From: Janthinobacterium sp. 67
Lineage (GTDB): Bacteria > Pseudomonadota > Gammaproteobacteria > Burkholderiales > Burkholderiaceae_D
Reading direction: 5' to 3'
Assembly (NCBI RefSeq): GCF_002797895.1
Contig: NZ_PGES01000001.1
Span: forward strand, 2,542,001-2,606,000
DNA length: 64,000 nucleotides
The position numbers and the translations under genes were made by a program. This document shows positions 27,332 to 36,406 of the stretch, one piece after another; position 1 is the stretch's first letter; each line of letters begins with the position of its first letter. The notes under the pieces were generated by a model. It did not search any database. It saw only the letters and a list, made by a program, of their open reading frames with translations, and was not told where the DNA came from.

Positions 27332-29011
27332 TCACGAGGGGACGACGAACTCCGCCATGAAGGTGCGCGTGGTGTTTTCCGGAAAGGCAATGGTGATCTG
27401 GTCGCCAGCCACGGACAGCACGGTGCCGATCTGGTAGCGGGGCACGCGCACGCGGCTGCCGACGGCGATCTGGGGCGCCGGCGCTGGCGCAGGTACTTGA
27501 GCAGGCGCTGGCGGGAACTCGTCCAGGGAGATGGGTGCGGCCAGCGCGGGCGGCGACTGGCAATTGTCGCAGTTGCAGCAGCGCTCGAAATCGCCCGCAT
27601 CGCCGAAGTAATCGAGCAGCAGTTTCCAGCGGCACAGGCCGCTTTGCGCGTACGCCACCATCTGCTCGAGCGCCTGCTTGTCGCGCTCCTGCTTGTCGAC
27701 ATAGATCTGCGCCAGCTGCGCATAGGAAGGCGTGGCGGGCGACGGCGCTGTCAAACGGTAGCCCAGCTTGCGGTCCTGGCGCAGCAGCTTGCCGTCTTTC
27801 AATAGTTTCAGACAGACCTTCAGGTGGCCGTCGGAAAACTCGGGCAGGTGCGCTGCCAGGGCAACGAACGCAAACGAAGCCGGCAAGTCTTGCGCGGCCG
27901 CCACGATGGTCGCCAGTTCTTCGGCCGTGGGATAGTGCTTGGCCAGGAAGAATTGCTGCACCCGCTTGTCTTCCTGAAAATACAGCAAGGTGCAGTCGGC
28001 GGGCAAGCCGTCACGCCCTGCCCGGCCCGATTCCTGGTAGTACGCTTCCAGGTTGGCCGGCACCTGCAAGTGGATGACGAAGCGCGTGTCGGGCTTGTCG
28101 ATGCCCATGCCAAACGCGTTGGTGGCGACCATGATGCGGCGCTCGCCATTCATGAACAAGTCCTGGTTGTGCTTGCGCTCGCGCGCCGCCAGCTTGCCGT
28201 GGTAGCAGGTGGCGCTCTCGCCCAGTTCCCCCAGCCGCGCCGCCAGCTCTTCGACGGCCTTGACGGTGGCCGCATACACGATGCCCACGCCGGCTGTCTC
28301 GCGCAGCAGGCGCAGGACTTCGTCCTGCTTCTCTCCCGCATTCGTGACCTGGATCACGCGGTAGCGCAAATTGGCGCGGTAGATGCCCGTATTGATGACC
28401 TGCAACTTGCGCGCTTCCAGTTGCGTGTCGATATCGGCTATCACTTCCCCCGTGGCCGTGGCCGTCAGCGCCAGCACGGGCGGACGGCCCAGCACGCGCA
28501 GGGCGGCCGCGATTTCCAGGTAGGCGGGACGGAAGTCGTGGCCCCACTGGGAAATGCAATGGGCTTCATCGATGACGACCAGGCTGGGCGGCGCGCCGGC
28601 CAGCAGCGACAGGAAATCGGCGCTGGCCAGGCGTTCCGGCGTGCAAAAGATGATGAGCCTGCCGCCCTGGCCAATGCGGGCGATAGCGTCGTCCTCTTCG
28701 GCGCGCGACAGGCTGCTGTTGAGCTGCACGGCCGTGATGCCCAGTTCGTGCAGCTTTTCCAGCTGGTCCTTCATCAGCGAAATCAGCGGCGACACGACCA
28801 CGGTGGCGCCCGGCAACAGCGCGGCGGGCAGCTGGTAGCACAGCGACTTGCCGCTGCCGGTGGGCATGATGGCCAGGGTATCGTGCCCGGCCAGCACGCT
28901 GTCGATGACGTCCTGCTGGCCCGCGCGCAGCCGCGCCACGCCAAAAACGGAGCGCAGCAGGCGCTGAATGTGTCGACCGGACTTGTTCGCAGTAGCCTGC
29001 ATCATTGCCAT
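27332..29011 (-). CDS. recQ: RecQ-family ATP-dependent DNA helicase
   Basis: 559 residues. Motif 0/I FGVARLRAGQQDVI and MPTGSGKSLCYQLPA, motif II DEAHCISQWGHDFRPAY, motif VI YYQESGRAGRDG, then the RecQ zinc site (Cys in GLCRWKLLLDYFGD and CCNCDNC). The HRDC domain of E. coli RecQ is missing; instead a Pro/Ala linker leads to a small beta domain (VGSRVRVPRYQIGTVLSV) at the C-terminus. The start is one of three close ATGs (29011, 29005, 29002). It lies just upstream of the ligase-associated module on the same strand but with a terminator between, so functional linkage is only suggestive. Confidence 0.9.
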   Translation of the reverse strand: MAMMQATANKSGRHIQRLLRSVFGVARLRAGQQDVIDSVLAGHDTLAIMPTGSGKSLCYQLPAALLPGATVVVSPLISLMKDQLEKLHELGITAVQLNSSLSRAEEDDAIARIGQGGRLIIFCTPERLASADFLSLLAGAPPSLVVIDEAHCISQWGHDFRPAYLEIAAALRVLGRPPVLALTATATGEVIADIDTQLEARKLQVINTGIYRANLRYRVIQVTNAGEKQDEVLRLLRETAGVGIVYAATVKAVEELAARLGELGESATCYHGKLAARERKHNQDLFMNGERRIMVATNAFGMGIDKPDTRFVIHLQVPANLEAYYQESGRAGRDGLPADCTLLYFQEDKRVQQFFLAKHYPTAEELATIVAAAQDLPASFAFVALAAHLPEFSDGHLKVCLKLLKDGKLLRQDRKLGYRLTAPSPATPSYAQLAQIYVDKQERDKQALEQMVAYAQSGLCRWKLLLDYFGDAGDFERCCNCDNCQSPPALAAPISLDEFPPAPAQVPAPAPAPQIAVGSRVRVPRYQIGTVLSVAGDQITIAFPENTTRTFMAEFVVPS

Positions 29012-29117
29012 CCCGAAAGTAAACCGCCATGCCGGCGCCCGTGCGCCTGGCTGCAGCTACTTTACGGCCGGGCCTGGCGCTCCGCCATAGGACGGGCGCC
29101 ACAGCTGACGTAGGAAT

Positions 29118-29516
29118 TCAGGAAGCAAAGAGGATGGCCCAGAACAGCATCAGCAAGCCGGCAATCGACACGCACCATACGAGCGTGCGCACGACGGGCA
29201 CGCCAAACGCGTACAGGGGCAGATACAGCACGCGCGCGGCCAGGTAGAGGGCGGCGCCGTACAGGGTCAGCGCGCTTTCCTGCACCGTCACGTGGGCAAT
29301 CAGCACGGCGGCGGCGAACAGGGGCAGGGTTTCAAACAGATTCGCCTGGGCCCGCCGCAAGCGGCCCGTGATCTTGCCCACGGGCGGCCCGTCGCCATCG
29401 CGCGCGCTCACGTTATAGGCCGTGCCCGTTTCGCGCGTGCGAAACAGCGCGGGCAGCAGGATTTGCACCAGCGCCAGCACGAGGGTACAGGCCAGCATCG
29501 TCAGTTCAGGAGTCAT
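29118..29516 (-). CDS. MAPEG-family membrane protein
   Basis: 132 residues with four predicted membrane helices. The MAPEG signature is visible in the loop NVSARDGDGPPVGKITGRLRRAQANLFETLPLF. Bacterial members resemble microsomal glutathione transferases or are of unknown role. AGAGG precedes the ATG at 29516; a longer frame begins with 14 residues unlike the family. Single gene between recQ and the sensor cluster. Confidence 0.88.
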   Translation of the reverse strand: MTPELTMLACTLVLALVQILLPALFRTRETGTAYNVSARDGDGPPVGKITGRLRRAQANLFETLPLFAAAVLIAHVTVQESALTLYGAALYLAARVLYLPLYAFGVPVVRTLVWCVSIAGLLMLFWAILFAS

Positions 29517-29563
29517 CCTTGCCTCTGCGTGTGAGACGGGCAAGCCGTGCCGGCGCATGCCCG

Positions 29564-32500
29564 TCAGGGTTGGTCGAGTGCCGCTTGCAACTCCAGCAAA
29601 TCATAGGGCTTGCGCAAGACGCTGGCGGAAAAGCCCAGCTCATCCATCGACTCCTTGCCATAGCCCGTGGAAAAGATGATGCGCATGCCAGGTTTATCGC
29701 GCAATACCATGCGCGCCAGCGCGATGCCGGACATGCCGGGCAGGCTGACATCCGTAAACAGGATATCGAAGTCTTGCTCGTTGAGCAATTTCCACGCCGC
29801 CTCGCCATCGGACACGCCGCTGACCGTGTGGCCCAGCATGCCCACCAGTTCGCACACCATCAGCTGCGAATCGAGATTGTCTTCCACCACGAGTATCTTC
29901 ATCGATGTCGGCATGTCCCCCTGCGGTTCTGGCGCATGCCCCGTCAAGTCCAGCCCCGGCGTGCCGCCTGCCAGCACGCTGGCCGCCAGGCCGCCACCCG
30001 CCTGGGTGCCGGCCACCGGCGCGCCGGACCGCTCGAACTGGCGCGCGCGCATTTGCTGCTGGCGGTTGGCCAGCACGTGGCGCAGCTTGCGCGCCAGCTC
30101 TTCGCGCCGGTACGGCTTGCTGAGCAATTCCACGCCCGCGTCGAGACGCCCCTCGTGCACGATGACGTCCTGCGCATAGCCCGACGTAAACAAGACGGCG
30201 ATATCGGGCTGCAACTCGCGCGCCTGGCGCGCCATCTCCGTGCTGCTGACGGGACCGGGCATGATCACGTCCGTAAACAGCAAATCGATCTGCGCGCCGC
30301 TGTGCAGCACGGCCAGCGCGCTTTCGCCATCCTCGGCCTTGAGCACCTTGTAGCCGAGCGCGCCAAGCATGTCGACGACGGTCGTGCGCACGCCCACGTC
30401 GTCTTCCACCACGAGCACGGTTTCCGTGCCGCCCGTGACGACGCCGCTCAATTCCAGTTCCTCGTCCGCTTCCGCCATCAGGGAACGGGGCAAATAGATT
30501 TTGACTCCCGTGCCCACGCCAGGTTCACTGTAAATGCGGATATGGCCACGGCTTTGCGTGACAAAGCCATACGCCATCGACAAGCCCAGGCCCGTGCCCG
30601 CGCCTTCCGGCTTGGTCGTGAAAAAGGGCTCGAACGCGCGCTGCAGCACGGCGCCGCTCATGCCGCGGCCCGTGTCCGTCACCGACAGCATCACGTACTG
30701 GCCGGCCGGCACGTCGACCAGGTTGTGCACATACTGCTCGTCGAGCACGACGTTGCCCAGCTCGATGGTCAGCTTGCCCACGCCATCCATGGCGTCGCGC
30801 GCATTGATGGCCAGATTGAGGATGACGTTCTCGATCTGGCTGCGGTCGACCAGGGTATTCCACAGCCCGCCGCCGCCCACCAGCACGATGTCGATCGCTT
30901 CACCGAGGGCACGCCGCAGCAGCGCATCCATGTTGCGCACCACGCGCGCCAGGTCGGCCACCACCGGTTGCAAGGGCTGGCGCCGCGCAAACGCCAGCAG
31001 GTGCGACGACAGCTTGGCGCCCCGCTCGACGGCGGCAATCGCCGTATCGAGGCGCTGGCGCATCACGCCATCCGTGCCCGCCAGGTGCTGCAGCAAATGC
31101 AAATTGCCGGAAATGATTTGCAGCACATTATTGAAATCGTGCGCGATGCCGCCCGTCAGCTGGCCCACGGCTTCCATCTTTTGCGCCTGGCGCAAGGCGT
31201 CTTCCGCCTTCGTGCGCTCGTTCACTTCTTGTTCGACCCGGTGTTCCAGCGTTTCGTTCAATTCATGCAGCGCTTTTTCCACGCGGCGCCGGTCCGTGAT
31301 GTCCGTCTTGACGGCGATCAAGGAACGCGTATGACCCTGCTCATCGACCAGGCGGCTGACATTGCTCGAGACCCACACTTGCGAGCCATCGGGCTTCAGG
31401 TAGCGCTTTTCCAGCGAGAACGACTCGCCCGTTTCCACCAGGCGCCGGAACAGCACGCTGTTGCCGGGCACGTCCGCCGGATGCATGATGTCGTTCATGT
31501 TCAGGCTCAGCAGTTCTTCGGCGGACCGCCCCAGCATGCAGCACAGGGCACCGTTGACCCTCTGGAAACGGCCATCGAGGCCCAGCTCGGACAAGCCCAC
31601 CGAAGCCTGGCCGAAAATGGCGGCCATGCGTTCCTGGCTGGCGTTCAGTTCATCTTCGATCTGGCGCCGTTCCGTCACGTCGAACGACACGCCCACGTAG
31701 CGGCGCTGGCCCGGCATGCGGCCAGCCACCACCTCGCCCTGGCGCGCGATCCAGCGCAGCGCGCCGTCGGCAGGACGGCGGATGCGGTACTCCACGTATT
31801 CGAGGGGGTTGGGCGCCACGTCAAGCTTGCTGGGTCCGACCTTTTGCTGGTCGCGCGCGTCGACCAGGCTCACCAGCAGGCCTTCCGTCACTTCTTCCTC
31901 GTCGGCAATGCCCCACAGACGGCGGAAGGTGGGCGACACGAGCATCGCGCCCGTCTCGGGGAACCATTCGAAGGTGCCAATGCCGCCCGCCTGCTGGGCC
32001 AGGCGCAATCGCTCCTCGCCTTCCATGCGCTCGGTGACGTCGATGCCTTCGACGAGAATGCCCGTGACCACGCCCTCGTCATCCTTGATGGGCTGGTAGA
32101 CGAAATCGATCTGGCGCTGGCCCGTCTGCCCGTCCGCCGTCCGCAGATCCACGGTCACCTGGCGCCCTTCGTACGCTTCGCCCGTGCGGTAGACCTGATC
32201 GAGCAGCGCAATAAAACCTTGCTCCTTGACTTCTGGCAAGGCCGCTTCGACCGTCTTGCCCAGCAAATCGCGGTGGCCGACCAGGCGCAGATAATGTTCA
32301 TTCGCCAGTTCGAACACGTGCTGCGGTCCGCGCAGCAAGGCCATGAAGCTGGGCGCCTGCTGGAACAGGGCGCGCAGCAGCGCGCGCTCCTCGCCCAGGC
32401 GGCGGTTGGCCGCTCGCACGGCCTCGCTCTCGGCCTGCAAGGTCGTATTGAGTTTGCCCAGCTCGGCCGTGGCCAGCTTCAGCTGGCGCCCCTCTTCCAT

Positions 32501-32962
32501 GCGCGCCGTCAATTCCAGCGCCGTGCACAGCACGCCGTCCACCTGGCCATCGGCGCCATGCACGGGCGTATAAAACAGGTCGAAGCAGACGTCGGCGCGC
32601 TGTCCGCCGCGCAACAGCGGCAAGCAGCATTCGCGGTGCACCTGCGTCTCGCCGCGCAGCCCCGTTTCGAGGATGCGCGCATTCCAGTCCCAGATTTCGG
32701 GCCAGATGCCCGGCACCGTGCCGCCCAGCGCCGCCGGATGGCGCTCGCCTGCGATCTGGATGTAGTCGTCGTTGTAAATCATCACGTGCTGCGGGCCCCA
32801 CATCAGCACCATCGCCATCGGCGAATTGAGCACGATGTCGACGCTGGTGCGCAAATGGGCGGGCCAGCCATCGAGCGGGCCCAGGCTGGTGGCGGACCAG
32901 TCGTGCTGACGCACCAGCTCGCCCATGCTGCCGCCGCCGCGCGGCCAGGCTGGCGCGCTCAT
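29564..32962 (-). CDS. Multi-PAS hybrid histidine kinase with two receivers
   Basis: 1132 residues, cytosolic by sequence (no membrane helix). About four PAS-type sensor modules fill residues 25-575 (one has the typical PAS-associated YVEYRIRRPADGALRWI). Then HisKA with His608 in GGIAHDFNNVLQI, an HATPase (NLAINARDAMDG, GTGLGLSMAYG), a receiver at about 850-960 (LVVEDDVGVR, LLFTDVIMPG) and a second receiver at about 1020-1130 (ILVVEDNLDSQ, ILFTDVSLPG). The start overlaps the stop of the preceding kinase as ATGA. It is the last gene of the CheR-CheB-kinase cluster; the signal sensed is unknown. Confidence 0.88.
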   Translation of the reverse strand: MSAPAWPRGGGSMGELVRQHDWSATSLGPLDGWPAHLRTSVDIVLNSPMAMVLMWGPQHVMIYNDDYIQIAGERHPAALGGTVPGIWPEIWDWNARILETGLRGETQVHRECCLPLLRGGQRADVCFDLFYTPVHGADGQVDGVLCTALELTARMEEGRQLKLATAELGKLNTTLQAESEAVRAANRRLGEERALLRALFQQAPSFMALLRGPQHVFELANEHYLRLVGHRDLLGKTVEAALPEVKEQGFIALLDQVYRTGEAYEGRQVTVDLRTADGQTGQRQIDFVYQPIKDDEGVVTGILVEGIDVTERMEGEERLRLAQQAGGIGTFEWFPETGAMLVSPTFRRLWGIADEEEVTEGLLVSLVDARDQQKVGPSKLDVAPNPLEYVEYRIRRPADGALRWIARQGEVVAGRMPGQRRYVGVSFDVTERRQIEDELNASQERMAAIFGQASVGLSELGLDGRFQRVNGALCCMLGRSAEELLSLNMNDIMHPADVPGNSVLFRRLVETGESFSLEKRYLKPDGSQVWVSSNVSRLVDEQGHTRSLIAVKTDITDRRRVEKALHELNETLEHRVEQEVNERTKAEDALRQAQKMEAVGQLTGGIAHDFNNVLQIISGNLHLLQHLAGTDGVMRQRLDTAIAAVERGAKLSSHLLAFARRQPLQPVVADLARVVRNMDALLRRALGEAIDIVLVGGGGLWNTLVDRSQIENVILNLAINARDAMDGVGKLTIELGNVVLDEQYVHNLVDVPAGQYVMLSVTDTGRGMSGAVLQRAFEPFFTTKPEGAGTGLGLSMAYGFVTQSRGHIRIYSEPGVGTGVKIYLPRSLMAEADEELELSGVVTGGTETVLVVEDDVGVRTTVVDMLGALGYKVLKAEDGESALAVLHSGAQIDLLFTDVIMPGPVSSTEMARQARELQPDIAVLFTSGYAQDVIVHEGRLDAGVELLSKPYRREELARKLRHVLANRQQQMRARQFERSGAPVAGTQAGGGLAASVLAGGTPGLDLTGHAPEPQGDMPTSMKILVVEDNLDSQLMVCELVGMLGHTVSGVSDGEAAWKLLNEQDFDILFTDVSLPGMSGIALARMVLRDKPGMRIIFSTGYGKESMDELGFSASVLRKPYDLLELQAALDQP

Positions 32963-34101
32963 GTGGCCAGTCCCGCTTGCACGCACACCTGGCACTGGCG
33001 CGGGATGCGCACGGTCGCCAGCGTGCCCTGCGCGGCCGTCGAACTGATCTCGACCGTGCCGCCGTGGGCCTTGACGAACATGTTCACCGTGTACAGGCCC
33101 AGTCCCAGGCCCTGCCCCGTCCGGCGCTTCTCGCCCGCCTGCTGGAATGGCTCGAACAGGGTCGGCAGCAAGGCGGGGGGGATAACGCCGCGATTGGCGA
33201 TGCGCAACTCGATGCGCTCGGCATCCCGTCCATCGAGGGCCAGTTGCACGGGCGCCCCCGCCTCGCCATGCGTGATGGCATTGTTTAACAGATTCGACAT
33301 GACTTGCGACAGCAGGCCCGCATCGCATTGACCGTGCAGGTCGCCCACGCTGCTGACTTCGACAAGCGGGGCCTGCCCTGCCGTCTCGCACTCCTCGACG
33401 ATGGCGCGCGCCAGCGCCAGGTAGTCGTGCGTGCTACTGCGCAACTCCATCGTGCCGGAACGGATGCGCGCCAGGTCCAGCAACTGGTCGACCATGCGCC
33501 CCATGCGCTTGGCGCTGCTTTCGATGCGCTGCGCCGTGACGATCACCTTCGGGTGGTCGCTCATCATCGGCAACAGCATGGCGCCGTTCATCACGACGGA
33601 CAAGGGCGTGCGCAAGTCGTGGCCCAGCACGGCCGTGAACAGCTCGTTCAGGTGCAAGGCATGCTTGAGCTCGTCGAGCTGGGCCGACAATTCGCGCTTC
33701 TGCTGGTACAGCTGGACGAGCACGGCCACCTTGCTTTGCAAGGCTTTCACGTCGATGGGCTTGTACAGGAAATCGACGGCGCCCGCCTCGTAGCCGCGGA
33801 AGCTGTAGCTCGGCTCGCGCGACGCGGCCGTGAGGAAAATCAGGGGAATGCTGCGCGTGCGTTCGCTGCCGCGTATCAGCTCGGCCAGCTCGAAGCCATC
33901 CATCTGCGGCATTTGCACGTCGATCAGGGCCAGCGCCACTTCATGCGTCAACAGCAATTCCAGCGCTTGCGCGCCAGAGTTTGCCTTCAGGATGACAATA
34001 CCGGGCCGTGCCAGCACGGCTTCGGCGGCGACCAGGTTTTGCGCGATGTCGTCAACGACGAGGATATGGATAGGTGCGGTCACGGGGTCATCTTCAGGCA
34101 T
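32959..34101 (-). CDS. Receiver-histidine kinase fusion
   Basis: 380 residues: an N-terminal receiver (ILVVDDIAQNLVAAEAVL, phospho-Asp in ALIDVQMPQMDG, Lys in FLYKPID), a short coiled-coil linker, then a complete kinase core (LGHDLRTPLSVVMNG with the phospho-His; VMSNLLNNAITHGEAG; GQGLGLGLYTVNMFV). This receiver-first order lets it be controlled by another kinase or act as a relay. It overlaps the next kinase by 4 bases. The start at 34101 is not backed by a good ribosome site; GTG at 34083 is an alternative. Confidence 0.88.
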   Translation of the reverse strand: MPEDDPVTAPIHILVVDDIAQNLVAAEAVLARPGIVILKANSGAQALELLLTHEVALALIDVQMPQMDGFELAELIRGSERTRSIPLIFLTAASREPSYSFRGYEAGAVDFLYKPIDVKALQSKVAVLVQLYQQKRELSAQLDELKHALHLNELFTAVLGHDLRTPLSVVMNGAMLLPMMSDHPKVIVTAQRIESSAKRMGRMVDQLLDLARIRSGTMELRSSTHDYLALARAIVEECETAGQAPLVEVSSVGDLHGQCDAGLLSQVMSNLLNNAITHGEAGAPVQLALDGRDAERIELRIANRGVIPPALLPTLFEPFQQAGEKRRTGQGLGLGLYTVNMFVKAHGGTVEISSTAAQGTLATVRIPRQCQVCVQAGLAT

Positions 34102-34189
34102 CGCAACGGCAAGATGCCATCGTGTTTCGATATGGACATAAACATTGTTTCAATTCTCACATATATTACACGCACTACACCACTCCCAT

Positions 34190-34807
34190 TCACTTGTGTT
34201 CGCCATTGCCCAACAATGCCAGGCTGGCCGCCATCTGCGGCAAATCGAGCACGCGGTCGGCGCCGGCCCGCTTGAGCGCGGCGGCCGGCATGATGCCACA
34301 ACTGGCCCGCTGCGGGTCTTGCACCCAGGCACTGCCGCCCAGTTGCCGCACGCGCGCCAGGCCCGCCGCGCCATCGGCCGAGGCGCCCGTCAGGATGATG
34401 GCCAGCATGGTTCGCCGGTAAGCCAGGGCCGCCGTTTCCAGCAAGACATCGATGGACGGGCGCGAAAAATACACGGGTTCTTCCTGCGACAGGGAAAAAC
34501 AGCCATCGGGTTCCACCTGCAGGTGGTAGTCGGGCGGCGCGAAATACACAACGCCGGCCCGCAGCGGCTCCTTGTCCTCGGCCTCGCGCAAGGGCAGCTG
34601 GCAACGTTCCGCATACAGCTGCGGCAACTGACTGGAGCGGCCCGGCGCCAGGTGCAGCACCACCACGACCGTTGCGCGGCAGGTCGCGGGCAAGGCGCGC
34701 AGCACGATGCCCAGCGCTTCCACGCCGCCGGCCGAAGCGCCGATGGCGATCAGGCGCAGGCCGGCGGGCGGCGGCGCAACGTCGCAGGTCGGCAGCATGT
34801 CAGGCAC
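34190..34807 (-). CDS. cheB: CheB-type protein-glutamate methylesterase (no receiver)
   Basis: 205 residues, only the esterase domain. Catalytic triad candidates are Ser in IGASAGGVEAL, His in VVLHLAPGRSS and Asp in ILTGASADGAAG. CheB removes methyl groups from chemoreceptors, with CheR adding them; here, without a receiver, it is not directly phosphorylation-controlled. Its start overlaps the cheR end by 8 bases. No receptor gene is nearby, so it probably works in a non-flagellar sensory array or with the adjacent kinases (inference). Confidence 0.92.
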   Translation of the reverse strand: MPDMLPTCDVAPPPAGLRLIAIGASAGGVEALGIVLRALPATCRATVVVVLHLAPGRSSQLPQLYAERCQLPLREAEDKEPLRAGVVYFAPPDYHLQVEPDGCFSLSQEEPVYFSRPSIDVLLETAALAYRRTMLAIILTGASADGAAGLARVRQLGGSAWVQDPQRASCGIMPAAALKRAGADRVLDLPQMAASLALLGNGEHK

Positions 34808-35633
34808 GCTGGAAAATGCGTTCGGCCGGGCTCAGCTCGTTGAAGCTGGCCGCATGGCGGCTGAAATGCAGGCTTTCCTTCATGCCCAAGCCCAGGAAGC
34901 CCCGGTTCACCAGCGCTTCATGGAACAGGCCCAGGCTGCGGTCCTGCAAGTCTTTATTGAAATAAATCATCACGTTACGGCAGGAAACCATGTGCACCTC
35001 CGAAAACACGCTGTCCGTCGCCAGGCTGTGGTCGGCGAAGACGAACTGGCGCCGCAAGCGCCGGTCAAAGATGGCGCCCTTGTAGGCGGCCGTGTAATAG
35101 TCGGACAGCGAGCGCTTGCCGCCCGCCAGCTGGTAATTCTCGCTGAACTGGGCGATGCGCTCGATCGGATAGATGCCCGCTTCGGCGGCGGTCAGCGCTT
35201 CGACGTTGATGTCGGTCGCATAAATCATGCTGCGCTCGAGCAAGCCCTCTTCTTCCAGCAAGATGGCCAGCGACCACACTTCTTCGCCGCTGCTGCAGCC
35301 GGCCACCCATATCTTGATGGAAGGATAGGTATGCAGGATGGGCACGACTTTTTCGCGCAGGGCACGAAAATACGCGGGATCGCGGAACATCTCGCTCACT
35401 TGCACCGTGAAAAACTGCAGCATCTGCGCGAACATGGCGGGCTCGTGCAAGATGCGGTCCTGCAATTGCGACAGGCTGGCGCAGCCGAAGCGCTCCATGG
35501 CCTGGCGCATGCGCCGGCGCAGGGAGGCCACGGAATAATCGCGGAAATCGTGCTGATAGCGCAGCAGTATTCCCTCAAGCAATAACTTCAGTTCTATATC
35601 GAAAATATCGTCATCTAACAACATCCACCTCAT
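34800..35633 (-). CDS. cheR: CheR-type protein-glutamate O-methyltransferase
   Basis: 277 residues. A CheR N-terminal helical domain (residues 10-70) and the SAM-binding domain: IWVAGCSSGEEVWSLAI, IYATDINVEALTAAEAGIY, and VSCRNVMIYFN. It methylates receptor glutamates. The start at 35633 has AGGT upstream; 35624 is an alternative. It is the first gene of the cheR-cheB-receiver kinase-hybrid kinase cluster on the minus strand, next to an insertion-sequence remnant. Confidence 0.93.
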   Translation of the reverse strand: MRWMLLDDDIFDIELKLLLEGILLRYQHDFRDYSVASLRRRMRQAMERFGCASLSQLQDRILHEPAMFAQMLQFFTVQVSEMFRDPAYFRALREKVVPILHTYPSIKIWVAGCSSGEEVWSLAILLEEEGLLERSMIYATDINVEALTAAEAGIYPIERIAQFSENYQLAGGKRSLSDYYTAAYKGAIFDRRLRRQFVFADHSLATDSVFSEVHMVSCRNVMIYFNKDLQDRSLGLFHEALVNRGFLGLGMKESLHFSRHAASFNELSPAERIFQRA

Positions 35634-35765
35634 CGGATACCTGACCGTTGAACAGCGTGCAAAGCGCAGCGCGCAGTCACTGCCAAATGCTAGCAGATCG
35701 CCGGCAATTATCCTGTAGAGAAAGTTTCAGTTAGGTACGCTGGCGTACACTCGCGCGTTTTTTCT

Positions 35766-36398
35766 GGCTCTGTCATCGATAAATAGGGGAAATGCCGGAA
35801 TCTTCCTGTGGCCGTGCTGTCTGACTCTGCATACTCACTCTGCGGGAGCCAATCATGCGGCCAGCCGAATGGATTACCTTGATTGCGCAGTTTGCCCGGT
35901 TGAGCCGACGCCAGCGGCAGGCAGGCATTGCCCTGTTGCATGGCAACTCGCCACACGACGCGACCATCGCGCTGCTGGAAAGCGTGGCCCAGCCGCGATT
36001 GGCCTGTCCCGCCTGCCATTCAGACCACTTGCGGGCAAAGGGGCGCTGACAAAAGCGCAGCTGCATCGCTGTTTATTGCCCGTCATCGACAAGGATGTCT
36101 TGTTGGTCACCGATGGCCATGCCGCCTACCGGGCTTTTGCGAGGGAGGCGGGCATCAGTCATCAGGTCGTCAACTTGCGCGCCGGCATCCGCGTGCAGGG
36201 CGCCGCCCACGTACAGAACGTCAATGCTTATCACAGCCGATTGCGACAATGGCTGGGGCCGTTTCATGGCGTGGCGACACGGTATCTGCCGAACTACCTG
36301 GGGTGGCGCTGGATACTCGACGCCAGACGCATCCGCTCACCCGAAACGTTATTGAAGGCAACACTGGGCGCATTCCCACATCTGACGGTGACATAGCC
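35766..36398 (+). mobile_element. Decayed IS1595-type insertion sequence
   Basis: Imperfect terminal repeats: left GGCTCTGTCATCG (35766-35778) and right, read inwards, GGCTATGTCACCG (36398-36386), 11 of 13 matching. They enclose a transposase with a large internal deletion, leaving 633 bp. Flanks are T-rich (TTTTTTCT left, TTTTTTTT right) and may be a worn 8-bp target duplication. It lies 8 bases from the aldo-keto reductase stop. Confidence 0.75.
35855..36396 (+). pseudogene. IS1595/ISXO2-like transposase, internally deleted
   Basis: The first 64 codons (35855-36049) give the N-terminal part with the zinc-ribbon start PACHSDH. The protein then switches frame near 36045-36060 into the C-terminal part, seen as VIDKDVLLVTDGHAAYRAFA, NLRAG, HVQNVNAYHSRLRQWL and YLPNYLGWRWILD, ending at 36396 within the right repeat. 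About 150 residues, including the first catalytic region, are missing compared with a usual length of about 300-330. The product cannot be active. Confidence 0.8.
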
Positions 36399-36406
36399 TT
36401 TTTTTT

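Noticed and set aside
29519..33331. A 1270-codon plus-strand open frame
   Set aside because: It is opposite the multi-PAS kinase, has no recognisable domain or ribosome site, and its His/Arg/Gln-rich composition is typical of antisense frames in high-GC DNA.
36045..36060. Transposase frame switch considered as programmed frameshifting
   Set aside because: About 150 internal residues are missing, so this is a deletion junction and not a shift between two complete frames.
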